A stretch of 7,623 bases of DNA from Geopsychrobacter sp. (GCA_021647445.1 JAKIUS010000065.1:1-7623); one strand, 5' to 3'. Positions 1 through 7,004 are shown, numbered from the stretch's first letter. Numbers and translations are program-made. The notes: generated from the letters alone by a model not told the origin.

Positions 1-1
1 C

Positions 2-334
2 GCCAGCGAACCGACTGATCTGGTGATTACCCCCGATGGTCCCAAGGGTCCGCGGCATCAGATTAAGGATGGAGTCATCCAGTTAGCCCGTTTAACCGGC
101 CGGCCGGTGGTGCCGATGGCCTTTGTCTGTAGTAAGGGGCATCGTTTTGCCTCTTGGGATCGGTTTTTGCTCCCTTTCCCCTTCTCTCGGGGGGTCTACT
201 CCTTTGGCGAACCGCTCTTCTATCAGCGTGGCGAACAGAGTGAATCCTTTCGTGAGCGTGTTGCCGAGGCGATGGAATCCAACCAACTCGCGGCGATCAG
301 CAGTCTGGAGGCGCAGGGTGAGACTGCTGTATGA
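2..334 (+). CDS. DUF374 lysophospholipid acyltransferase-like protein (3' part only)
   Basis: The reading frame is open from the window edge and ends at TGA 332-334, giving 110 C-terminal residues; the N-terminus lies outside the window. Near the start is a TPDGPKGP segment (residues 10-17 of the fragment), which is the hallmark of the DUF374 branch of the PlsC/LPLAT acyltransferase fold. It is followed by a PVVPM strand, a SWDRFLLPFPFSR stretch and a GEPL turn, all typical of the C-terminal half of this family (usually about 200-220 residues). The HX4D-like catalytic motif would lie upstream and cannot be checked. As I recall it, DUF374 includes the LpxJ lipid A secondary acyltransferases of Helicobacter and Campylobacter. 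The position just before the Kdo transferase and lpxK supports a lipid A acylation role here, but the substrate is inferred. The end overlaps the next gene by 17 nt. Confidence 0.85.
   Translation, partial: ASEPTDLVITPDGPKGPRHQIKDGVIQLARLTGRPVVPMAFVCSKGHRFASWDRFLLPFPFSRGVYSFGEPLFYQRGEQSESFRERVAEAMESNQLAAISSLEAQGETAV
307..311 (+). promoter_or_regulatory. Ribosome binding site that sets the waaA start
   Basis: A perfect GGAGG lies six bases upstream of the GTG at 318-320, inside the end of the preceding gene. The same frame is open back to an ATG at 123, but that longer start has no comparable site. It would add 65 residues of basic, non-family sequence. Confidence 0.8.
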
Positions 335-1628
335 CCTGCTAACGGCCTGTGCCTCCCTGTTGCTTCTCCCCTACAGCTTTTTAAAGGGGTTGACCTACGG
401 CCTGGCCCTGCGCGGAACCCTGGAGCGTTTCGCGCATTATCCACGGGCCGTCAAAAAACAGTTATCAGGCAAACGGGTCATTCTGATTCATGCGGTATCG
501 GTTGGTGAGGTGCTTGTGGCTTCTTCACTCATCCGCAACCTGAAAGTGGAATATCCGCAGCACTATCTCGTCCTTTCAACCACCACATTTACCGGGCGGC
601 ATGTTGCCGAGCAGATCGAAGAGTTGGATCTGCTGGTTTTTTTTCCGATTGATCTGAGTTTGATTATGCGTCGGTTTCTGCGGCGCTTGCAGCCCGAACT
701 GGTTTTGATTGTCGAAACCGAACTCTGGCCGAATTTCCTGCGTCTGATCCGTAGGCGCAAGATTCCACTGTTGCTCGTCAATGGCCGGATTTCAAAGCGA
801 TCATTTTCACGCTATCGGCGTATCCGTTTTCTGATTCGGCCCATGCTTCAGGCCTTTACCGGTTTCTGCATGCAGGACAGTATCTGCGCGCGACGAATCA
901 AGGCTTTGGGGGCTGCGGAGGATCGTGTTTTGGTCACCGGAAACGTTAAATTTGATGTCGCCGGTCCTGCCAGTGTTTCCACCGCTGGGACCGATTTACC
1001 CAAGATTGTAAAGACTGAAGAATTCGTTTGGGTGGGAGGTTCGACCCGCAGTGGTGAAAACGAGATTCTCATTGACTGTCATCAACGGCTCCTGCAGCGC
1101 GGAATTCCCAGTTTCCTGGTGTTGGCGCCACGCCATCCCCGCCGCTTCGATGCTGTAGCTGAACTGCTGAAGAAAACCGACCTGGCCTTTGTGCGTCGTT
1201 CTGAATGGCAGGAATCGCAACCAAATACCGATTATACCGTTCTGTTGCTCGATACCATTGGGGAGCTGGATCAGCTCTATGAGTTTGCCGATGTCGTCTT
1301 TGTCGGCGGGAGCCTTGTGCCCTTGGGCGGCCATAACCTGCTCGAACCCGCCCGTTGTGGCAAGCCGGTTCTTCATGGGCCGCACATGGCAAATTCCCTT
1401 GAAATAACCAAGCTTCTTAAGGAGGCGGGCGCATCGCGTTGCGTTGCCGGTCAAGAGGAGTTGCTTGAGACTTTGGAACTGTTGTTCTCTGACCTGTCAT
1501 TGCGTACCAATATGGGACGTAATGGTCGCTTGATGATCGAAAAGAACGCCGGAGCGACGCACAAGACCCTTGAGCAGATTCAGCCTCTATTGCGGAGTGG
1601 AGATGCGTCAACTCGAAATACTGCATAG
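318..1628 (+). CDS. waaA: 3-deoxy-D-manno-octulosonic acid (Kdo) transferase
   Basis: This enzyme (also called KdtA, GT30) transfers Kdo from CMP-Kdo to the lipid A precursor at the inner membrane, the first inner-core step. With the GTG start the protein is 436 residues, close to the roughly 425 of the E. coli enzyme, and opens MRLLYDLLTA as the family does. A hydrophobic N-terminal anchor (about residues 4-24) is followed by HAVSVGEV at 58-65, whose Glu64 matches the catalytic-base position of the family. Further family motifs are ETELWPN (133-139), TGNVKFD (207-213), GGSTRSGE (240-247), APRHPRR (270-276) and GGSLVPLGGHNLLEPA (330-345, nucleotide-sugar site). It overlaps the upstream gene by 17 nt and lpxK by 26 nt, so translational coupling is likely. 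Whether it adds one, two or more Kdo residues cannot be read from the sequence. Confidence 0.97.
   Translation: MRLLYDLLTACASLLLLPYSFLKGLTYGLALRGTLERFAHYPRAVKKQLSGKRVILIHAVSVGEVLVASSLIRNLKVEYPQHYLVLSTTTFTGRHVAEQIEELDLLVFFPIDLSLIMRRFLRRLQPELVLIVETELWPNFLRLIRRRKIPLLLVNGRISKRSFSRYRRIRFLIRPMLQAFTGFCMQDSICARRIKALGAAEDRVLVTGNVKFDVAGPASVSTAGTDLPKIVKTEEFVWVGGSTRSGENEILIDCHQRLLQRGIPSFLVLAPRHPRRFDAVAELLKKTDLAFVRRSEWQESQPNTDYTVLLLDTIGELDQLYEFADVVFVGGSLVPLGGHNLLEPARCGKPVLHGPHMANSLEITKLLKEAGASRCVAGQEELLETLELLFSDLSLRTNMGRNGRLMIEKNAGATHKTLEQIQPLLRSGDASTRNTA
1594..1597 (+). promoter_or_regulatory. Ribosome binding site for lpxK
   Basis: GGAG stands five bases before the ATG at 1603, within the 3' end of waaA. 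A second GGAG (1599-1602) abuts the ATG and is too close to act. The in-frame TTG at 1570 lacks such a site and would extend LpxK beyond its normal N-terminus. Confidence 0.65.
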
Positions 1629-2691
1629 GCGAATAGTTGACCAGGGAGCTAAGGGGATGTTCGAACAAGGGCTATTTCTCCTTCTCCGCCTGCTCGCTGC
1701 TGTCTATAGTCTGGTCGTTTGGTTGAGAGACTTAAGTTTTCGGTTGGGGCTGCGCAAGGCATATCGTATTTCGTTGCCGGTTATTGCCGTTGGCAATCTG
1801 GCGGTTGGCGGCACCGGCAAGACGCCGCTGGTCGATCTGTTGATCCGCTATGTTCGGCAAAAAGGTTTGCGTGTGGCGGTGGTCAGTCGCGGCTATGGGG
1901 GACATTATGCCGGCGATTTGGGGATTGTTTCCCTTGGCGAGGGGGCCCTGCTCTCCGCCGATGAAGCAGGAGACGAACCCGCTTTGCTTGCGCGCCGCAA
2001 TCCGCAAGCGATTGTGCTGGTAGCGGCCAAGCGCAGAATTGCAATAGAATATATTGAACAAAACGGCTGTGCAGATCTGGTCATTATGGACGACGCCTTT
2101 CAGCACCGTCAGGTCGCACGGGATCTGAATCTGGTTTTACTTGACGCGCAGAAGCCGTTCGGTAATCAATATCTTCTTCCCGCAGGACTGTTGCGTGAGC
2201 CAAAGTCGGCACTTTCGCGTGCGGATATGATCTGTTTGACCGGTGTCAAGGGGGATTTCTCAGATTTTCGGGTGAATACACCTGTTGTGCGGGTGCGTGC
2301 TGTGCTCTCTGGTTTTGCCAGCTCCCTGACCGGAGAAGAGCAGGCACTAGCAGCATTTACCGGGATGAAAGTTGTTGCTTTTGCCGGAATTGGTCGACCG
2401 GAGCGTTTTTTTTCCGCGTTGGAAGGTGCCGGAATTTCGCTGGTGGCGAAACTTGCGTTGGGAGATCATGTTCGTTATGACCCCAAAGTCATTGCCCAGA
2501 TCAATGCGGCGTCTGTTGCTGCTGAAATTCTAATGACAACGGAGAAAGATGCTATTAAACTCGCGGCAGAAGATTTTTATCTTCCCTGTTTTTCGGTCGG
2601 GCTTGATGTTTCTCTGACAGAAGAGAGTATCCTGTTTGACCGACTGGATCATTTGATAGAAAAAGGATGTTGTCATGCCTCTCTCCGCTGA
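1603..2691 (+). CDS. lpxK: Tetraacyldisaccharide 4'-kinase
   Basis: LpxK phosphorylates the 4' position of the tetraacyldisaccharide-1-phosphate to give lipid IVA, acting at the cytoplasmic face of the inner membrane. The 362-residue product has a hydrophobic N-terminal helix (about 20-45) and a P-loop GNLAVGGTGKTP (64-75). It then shows SRGYGG (95-100), GDEPALLA (123-130), DDAFQHR (163-169, Mg/ATP-binding aspartates), LLPAGLLREP (191-200), FAGIGRPERFF (260-270), DHVRY (288-292, holding the conserved catalytic-region histidine) and TTEKDAIKL (312-320). All key motifs are intact and the length is normal for the family. The ATG at 1603 fits family N-termini and has a nearby GGAG. The gene starts inside waaA (26-nt overlap), and its last 17 nt overlap the next small gene. 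That order is classic for lipid A/Kdo clusters. Confidence 0.97.
   Translation: MRQLEILHRRIVDQGAKGMFEQGLFLLLRLLAAVYSLVVWLRDLSFRLGLRKAYRISLPVIAVGNLAVGGTGKTPLVDLLIRYVRQKGLRVAVVSRGYGGHYAGDLGIVSLGEGALLSADEAGDEPALLARRNPQAIVLVAAKRRIAIEYIEQNGCADLVIMDDAFQHRQVARDLNLVLLDAQKPFGNQYLLPAGLLREPKSALSRADMICLTGVKGDFSDFRVNTPVVRVRAVLSGFASSLTGEEQALAAFTGMKVVAFAGIGRPERFFSALEGAGISLVAKLALGDHVRYDPKVIAQINAASVAAEILMTTEKDAIKLAAEDFYLPCFSVGLDVSLTEESILFDRLDHLIEKGCCHASLR
2663..2667 (+). promoter_or_regulatory. Ribosome binding site for the Trm112-like gene
   Basis: AAGGA lies seven bases upstream of the ATG at 2675, inside the 3' end of lpxK. It supports real translation of the short downstream gene. Confidence 0.65.
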
Positions 2692-2854
2692 ATTGCTGGA
2701 AATACTTGCTTGCCCACAGTGCAAGCAACCGGTGAAGCTTCAACGTGTCGCTGATTCCGATATGAATATCTGTGTCGATTGTCGACTTGCCTATCCGTTG
2801 CGCGATGGCATTCCGGTGATGTTGATTGATGAGGCAAAGGCGTTGGACGATTGA
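2675..2854 (+). CDS. Trm112/YcaR (UPF0434) family small zinc-ribbon protein
   Basis: This short gene encodes 59 residues, starting MPLSAELLEILACPQC. Four cysteines in two pairs (Cys13/Cys16 in CPQC and Cys33/Cys36 in CVDC) would bind one zinc. The following AYPLRDGIPVML segment (39-50) is the family signature, seen almost identically in E. coli YcaR (60 residues). In eukaryotes and archaea Trm112 is a partner that activates methyltransferases; the role of the bacterial stand-alone form is not settled. It overlaps lpxK by 17 nt, and its TGA shares a base with the waaF ATG (TGATG). As I recall, ycaR also follows lpxK in E. coli, so the linkage to lipid A genes is old and probably functional. 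No methyltransferase gene is visible in the window. Confidence 0.93.
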   Translation: MPLSAELLEILACPQCKQPVKLQRVADSDMNICVDCRLAYPLRDGIPVMLIDEAKALDD

Positions 2855-3897
2855 TGGCGATGAGCGTTTTTGAACCTTTGGCGGGTAATCCTCGTATACG
2901 TAAAATTATGGTTCGGGTCACCAATTGGGTTGGCGATGCGGTCATGGGTACGGTCGAGATGGCGGCTCTGCGCAAGACTTTTCCTGTTGCAGAAATAGTC
3001 GTGGTGGCCAACCCGCTTGTTGCTGAACTCTTCAGGGACCACCCTGCCTGTGATCGGGTGATGGTCCATGATCGAAAGGGCCGTCATCGAGGTTTTGTTG
3101 GTTTTCTGAAAATGACACTAGAGCTGCGGCGCGAAAAGTTTGATCTGGCGATTCTGTTACAAAAAGCCGCAGGAGCCGCATTATTGGCATTCTTGGCCGG
3201 AATTTCGTATCGTTTGGGTTTCTCCAGCGATGGTCGAAAATTGCTATTGACCCACAAGATCCCCTTTGATCGTGAAATTTGGGCCATGCATCGGGTCCAG
3301 CAGTATCGGAAACTATTCGCTGCTTTTGGTATTAACGGCGGAGAGGAACTTCTTTGTCTGCAGGTCAGTGCTGCAGAGCGCACCTGGTCCCACACCAGGA
3401 TGCCCGGCGATAACTGGTTGGCCATCAATCCCGGCGCGGCCTTCGGTTCGGCCAAACGCTGGGTTCCAGAACGTTTTGCCGAAGTCGCTGATCGTTTGCA
3501 GGCACTCCATGGCTTTTCGGTTGTGCTGACTGGTGGCCCAGCTGAGGTGGAGATCGGTCTGGCGATTGAAGCGGCTATGCAGCAGAAGCCGCTTAACTTG
3601 ATTGGTAAAACCACGATTCGCGAGATGATGGCGGTGCTTGAACGCTGTCGCCTGGTCATCAGCAACGATTCTGGACCGATGCACGTTGCTGCCGCTCTTA
3701 GAACGCCGCTGGTTGCCATCTTCGGCCCGACAGATCACACGAAGACCCACCCCTGGTGTGAGCACTATCGGGTGGTTCGGTATCCGGTTGAGTGTGCGCC
3801 CTGTATGCTTAAGGTTTGTCCGGTAGATCATCCCTGTATGGAAGGGGTGACGGTAGAGATGGTATTTGCGGCGGCTGGTGAGCTTCTTTATTCCTGA
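2854..3897 (+). CDS. waaF: ADP-heptose:LPS heptosyltransferase II
   Basis: WaaF (GT9) adds the second L-glycero-D-manno-heptose to the inner core in the cytoplasm. The 347-residue protein has the family opening NWVGDAVM (24-31) and the C-terminal ADP-heptose domain motifs: NPGAAFGSAKRW (192-203), LTGGP (225-229), NLIGKT (248-253), SNDSGPMHVAAAL (270-282) and FGPTDHTKTHPW (290-301). The GSAKRW and PTD.TKT forms point to heptosyltransferase II rather than I. The ATG at 2854 overlaps the upstream stop as TGATG, so reinitiation probably supplies ribosomes; the Shine-Dalgarno signal is weak (AAAGG 13 bases away). An ATG at 2860 is an alternative start. The tail carries four cysteines (314, 317, 322, 328) in a CxxC-x4-C-x5-C spacing. 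I recall this from related delta-type sequences but not from the E. coli enzyme. Confidence 0.94.
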   Translation: MAMSVFEPLAGNPRIRKIMVRVTNWVGDAVMGTVEMAALRKTFPVAEIVVVANPLVAELFRDHPACDRVMVHDRKGRHRGFVGFLKMTLELRREKFDLAILLQKAAGAALLAFLAGISYRLGFSSDGRKLLLTHKIPFDREIWAMHRVQQYRKLFAAFGINGGEELLCLQVSAAERTWSHTRMPGDNWLAINPGAAFGSAKRWVPERFAEVADRLQALHGFSVVLTGGPAEVEIGLAIEAAMQQKPLNLIGKTTIREMMAVLERCRLVISNDSGPMHVAAALRTPLVAIFGPTDHTKTHPWCEHYRVVRYPVECAPCMLKVCPVDHPCMEGVTVEMVFAAAGELLYS

Positions 3898-3929
3898 TTT
3901 AAGCCATTTTGATGATAAAGTGAGCGGGT
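3898..3929 (+). other. Short gap between inner-core and ligase blocks
   Basis: These 32 bases are the longest non-coding stretch in the window. They contain no hairpin followed by a T-run and no well-spaced promoter pair, so transcription may simply read through from waaF. A GAGCGGG run just before the ligase ATG is too close (one base) to be a good ribosome site for that start. Confidence 0.5.
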
Positions 3930-5174
3930 ATGATATTTGTGGATAACGATGAAAACTTAACAGTCAAGATGTTCTTTTTATCGATCTGTGCTTACCCTGT
4001 TTTTTTGCCAACAGTTAGAAATTGGGGTTCGGGGATGTTTCTCGCTCTTGTCCTTTTAGCTGTTTATATTATTGTCAAAAACAAACTTGATCTTTTGTTG
4101 GGAGCAAAGAAATATTTATACATCTACCTGTATTTTGTGGCTCTGTGTTTAATAAGTTTTTTAAATTCTTCTGATCTTGGTCGTAGCTGGCGTTCATTTG
4201 AGGTTATTTTATATTTGGCAGGTTTTTTTCTGCTGCGACCTGTGATTCGATGTCTTGGGAGTCGAACCACAGATTTTCTGCTTATTGGACTCTCCGGCTG
4301 TGGAATCGTCACCGCTATGTATTCAGTTTTTCAGCCACCAGGGCATCTATCTGGTGCCTATCACCATATTTTTCTCGGAGAAGTTACCGCGCTTTGTGCG
4401 GCCATCTTATTTGCCGTTTTGTTATTGCGGCGCAGTTCGTTGGGATTTTCAATTTATTATTTTGTCGGTTTTTCGTGCTCCGTGTATGTCAGTGTTCTCT
4501 CTGGTTCTCGTGGTGCATGGTTGGGAGCCTTTCTTGCGATATTGTTAACTCTGGCACTCTCGTGGAGAGAATTATTTTCACGTAGAAACTGTATGATTTT
4601 CACCGTGGTTTTTCTGCTGTTGCTCGGTGTTTTTTTTGTCAATCGAAGTTTTGTCATCTCTCGCTTTCATCAGGTGGCTGAAGATATCGCATTATATAAG
4701 ACCGGAAGCTCCCACCAGGCAACGTCGATCGGTTCAAGGTTTCTGATGTGGTCGATTGCCGTTGATACCTGGAAACAACATCCGTTTATCGGTTCCGGGT
4801 TGGGTGATTTTAAGGATGATCTTGGCAGGGCGAATGAAACTGGCGAGATCCCCCGGTTGCCGCTTTATTCTCAGGCGCATAGTCTTTATATGGATTCGCT
4901 CTCGGGACTCGGTTCTTTAGGAACATTGGGGATGGTGTTGTTTCTTTTCCTGTTGCCTGCGTATGGATTTACCCGTTGTCTAAGGTCTGTCCCCGAGGAT
5001 TTTCGATATCTGGCGGTCGCTGGGTTAGCTTGTTTGTTGGCTTTTGCCGTTTTTGGCCTTACCGATTCCTGGTTGAATAAACGTGCAATGGTCTCTTTCT
5101 ATGTTGTTCTTGTCGCCTTTTTATGGGGGAGTTGTCAGTCCGTAGAAATCAAGTCTAGCGAGCCAGGTGTTTAA
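3930..5174 (+). CDS. O-antigen ligase / polymerase family membrane protein (WaaL-like)
   Basis: The 414-residue product is strongly hydrophobic, with about twelve likely membrane segments and one large soluble loop (about 239-330) between segments nine and ten. That is the layout of WaaL ligases, which join undecaprenyl-linked O-antigen to lipid A-core on the periplasmic side. Wzy_C-type motifs are visible: LSGSRGAWLG (190-199, Arg194), an Arg270 and HPFIGSGLGDF segment (270-294), and AHSLYMDSLSGLGSLGTLG (316-334). The last has His317 followed by the spaced glycines of the ligase motif. Two arginines and a histidine arranged this way match the residues known to be needed in WaaL. Wzy polymerases share the fold, so ligase is preferred only because core glycosyltransferases surround it. 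The start is uncertain: ATG 3930 has poor ribosome-site spacing, and GTG 3939 or ATG 3969 are alternatives. Base composition is clearly more AT-rich than in the genes before it. Confidence 0.82.
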   Translation: MIFVDNDENLTVKMFFLSICAYPVFLPTVRNWGSGMFLALVLLAVYIIVKNKLDLLLGAKKYLYIYLYFVALCLISFLNSSDLGRSWRSFEVILYLAGFFLLRPVIRCLGSRTTDFLLIGLSGCGIVTAMYSVFQPPGHLSGAYHHIFLGEVTALCAAILFAVLLLRRSSLGFSIYYFVGFSCSVYVSVLSGSRGAWLGAFLAILLTLALSWRELFSRRNCMIFTVVFLLLLGVFFVNRSFVISRFHQVAEDIALYKTGSSHQATSIGSRFLMWSIAVDTWKQHPFIGSGLGDFKDDLGRANETGEIPRLPLYSQAHSLYMDSLSGLGSLGTLGMVLFLFLLPAYGFTRCLRSVPEDFRYLAVAGLACLLAFAVFGLTDSWLNKRAMVSFYVVLVAFLWGSCQSVEIKSSEPGV

Positions 5175-5176
5175 CC

Positions 5177-6214
5177 ATGCATGTCGTGCAGGTTTGCAAA
5201 GGGGTTGTTCCACCGGTTAATTATGGGGGGATCGAGCGGATTGTGTTCTGGTTGACGCGTGAGCTCCTGCAACGGGGGGTGCGGGTTACGGTCATTGCAC
5301 ACCCCGAAAGTGAAGTAGCCACAAAGCTTGCGGGGGTTGCTTTCGTCCCGTACCTTTTTGAACAAGATGATTATCGACAACTGATACCCCCGGATGCCGA
5401 TATTGTTCATCTTCATGATTATCCACCAGAGGGCCGAGAACCCGCGATCCCCTATCTGGTAACGGAACATGGCAATCGAAACCGAGGGAAATTTCTAGCC
5501 AATACGGTTTTTGTGAGTCGCAATCATGCTGAAAATCATCATTCTCAGCACTTCGTTTATAATGGTATTCCCGTGTCGGAATATCCATTCTATCGTGATA
5601 AAGATGATTTCATGCTATTTCTGGCGAAGCTGGATTGGCGGGTGAAAAATGTTAAAACTGCGTTGCGACTGGCTTTTGACCTAGATTTCCCCCTCGCTTT
5701 GGCTGGCGGTGATCTTTGGGCGTCTATCAAGAAGACACGCGGAACCTGGTTGTTGAAATATCCGTTTAAAAAACAGCTTATCCGGCATGAAGGGCAGGTG
5801 TTTGGTGCCAAGAAACTGGAGTTGCTGCAAAAAGCAAAACTGCTTTTTTATCTGGCGAATTGGGCCGAACCTTTTGGTCTTGCTCCGCATGAAGCCTTAG
5901 CCTGTGGAACTCCAGTTTTGGTAACGCCGAACGGAGCCTTTCCTGAATATGTGAAATCAGGGGTTAATGGCTACGTTGTGCGCTCTTATGCAGAGGCGCT
6001 CGAGTCTGTCAGGTCATTACGCGGTATGTCTGCAACTGAGTACGAACAGATGTCTGAGGCCTGTCGTGATTCCGCATTCACGTCGCAGGAGATGACCCAT
6101 GGTTATCTCGCCTATTACGAACGTATTCTCAAGGGAGAGATGCTAAGCGGCAACGCGGATGAACTTCGTTTTTCCCGCCCTAAATCGATTCGCGTTACCC
6201 CTTCGCTCTTTTGA
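5177..6214 (+). CDS. GT4-type (GT-B fold) glycosyltransferase
   Basis: The 345-residue protein has the two-domain GT-B pattern. The N-terminal domain holds a glycine-rich YGGIER loop (16-21) and a VHLHDYPPE stretch (77-85). The C-terminal domain starts after YNGIP (128-132), with LAKLDWRVKNVKTALR (149-164) and LAGGD (175-179). An EX7E motif follows, Glu231 and Glu239 in EPFGLAPHE, and then ACGTPVL and NGAFPEYV, which contact the nucleotide-sugar donor. This is the retaining GT4 signature. Donor and acceptor cannot be told from the sequence; the position after the ligase suggests assembly of the outer core or of an O-antigen unit at the cytoplasmic face. It begins two bases after the ligase stop, with AGG nine bases upstream of the ATG. 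The C-terminal 25 residues or so beyond the conserved domain are basic and family-unlike. Confidence 0.88.
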   Translation: MHVVQVCKGVVPPVNYGGIERIVFWLTRELLQRGVRVTVIAHPESEVATKLAGVAFVPYLFEQDDYRQLIPPDADIVHLHDYPPEGREPAIPYLVTEHGNRNRGKFLANTVFVSRNHAENHHSQHFVYNGIPVSEYPFYRDKDDFMLFLAKLDWRVKNVKTALRLAFDLDFPLALAGGDLWASIKKTRGTWLLKYPFKKQLIRHEGQVFGAKKLELLQKAKLLFYLANWAEPFGLAPHEALACGTPVLVTPNGAFPEYVKSGVNGYVVRSYAEALESVRSLRGMSATEYEQMSEACRDSAFTSQEMTHGYLAYYERILKGEMLSGNADELRFSRPKSIRVTPSLF

Positions 6215-6218
6215 TCCT

Positions 6219-7004
6219 ATGAATTTATCTTTAATCGTGACGACTTATAACTGGGAAAAAGCGCTCTTGCTGGTTTTGAAAAGTGCTTTGGCCCAACGGA
6301 CTCTCCCTGCTGAGATCATCATCGGTGATGATGGCTCACGACCGGATACCGCCGCGTTGATACAGCGTCTTGCCCTTGATTCGCCGGTCCCTATCCAGCA
6401 TATCTGGCAAGAAGATAAGGGCTTTCGCGCGGCTAAGATCAGGAATAAGGCGATTGCGGCATCGCAAGGGGATTATATCGTGATGATTGATGGCGATATG
6501 GTGCTTCATCCGTTGTTTATTGCGGACCACATAGCGGCCGCTCGAACCGGTTTTTTTGTGCAGGGCGGGCGCTTGAAGGCGGGTAAAATTCAAGCAGCTA
6601 AGCTTCTTGACGGTAATGTCTTCAGGCTGGGCGTTACCGCCAGAGATATTAAAAATAGGAAAAATGCGATAAATTCAAAAATATTGTCTCGCTTGAGTTC
6701 CTTTGAATCAAGAGGGCTTACCGGAATCAGAACCTGTAATTTTGCCGCTTGGCGTCATGATATCTATAAAATTAATGGTTTTGACGAAAGCTATGAAGGT
6801 TGGGGCCGTGAGGATAGCGATTTTGCCCTACGTTTGTTAAAAGCGGGGGTTCGCAGGTATAATCTGAAGTTCCAGGCAAACGCTATTCATCTGCATCATT
6901 GCGAAAATTCACGTGACAATCTGGGTTCCAATGATGCTCTTCTATTAAAGGCGACGGAAGCGGCGGCGCTGAGATGTCTGCACGGTATTGATCATTATTT
7001 GTGA
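6219..7004 (+). CDS. GT2-type (GT-A fold) glycosyltransferase
   Basis: The 261-residue protein opens MNLSLIVTTYNWEKAL, the standard GT-A start. It has GDDGS (36-40), DKGFRAAKIRNKAI (66-79) and the metal-binding DxD as DGD (91-93). A C-terminal GFDESYEGWGREDSD segment (187-201) is the acceptor-side/catalytic motif shared with galactosyltransferase C-terminal domains. A late HLHH (224-227) often completes the metal site in this group. It would be an inverting enzyme acting on core or O-antigen sugars; the sugar cannot be named. The frame is open back to an ATG at 6159, but the conserved start is ATG 6219, four bases after the preceding stop. No Shine-Dalgarno sequence is visible there, so it probably depends on ribosomes finishing the gene before it. 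Its last 10 bp overlap the convergent gene. Confidence 0.88.
   Translation: MNLSLIVTTYNWEKALLLVLKSALAQRTLPAEIIIGDDGSRPDTAALIQRLALDSPVPIQHIWQEDKGFRAAKIRNKAIAASQGDYIVMIDGDMVLHPLFIADHIAAARTGFFVQGGRLKAGKIQAAKLLDGNVFRLGVTARDIKNRKNAINSKILSRLSSFESRGLTGIRTCNFAAWRHDIYKINGFDESYEGWGREDSDFALRLLKAGVRRYNLKFQANAIHLHHCENSRDNLGSNDALLLKATEAAALRCLHGIDHYL

Noticed and set aside
95..108. 14-bp perfect palindrome made of repeated CCGG units
   Set aside because: It lies within the DUF374 coding sequence, encodes conserved-looking Thr-Gly-Arg-Pro residues, and can arise from GC-rich codons. No second copy was seen.
123..317. N-terminal extension of waaA in the same frame
   Set aside because: It overlaps the DUF374 gene, encodes low-complexity Ser/Arg-rich sequence absent from the family, and the GTG at 318 has a perfect GGAGG.
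996..1454. Open frame on the - strand (152 codons) opposite waaA
   Set aside because: It is antisense to the most conserved part of waaA, with no domain signature and no ribosome site of note.
1570..1602. TTG start adding 11 residues to LpxK
   Set aside because: ATG 1603 has a nearby GGAG and matches the usual distance from the N-terminus to the P-loop.
3084..3719. Long open frame on the - strand (211 codons) opposite waaF
   Set aside because: It lies wholly antisense to waaF, and its translation is Ser/Arg/Pro-rich with no recognisable domain. This is a by-product of waaF codon usage.
3909..3934. TTGATG and TATGAT boxes before the ligase gene
   Set aside because: The spacer is only 14 bases, too short for a typical sigma-70 promoter, and the second box overlaps the start codon.
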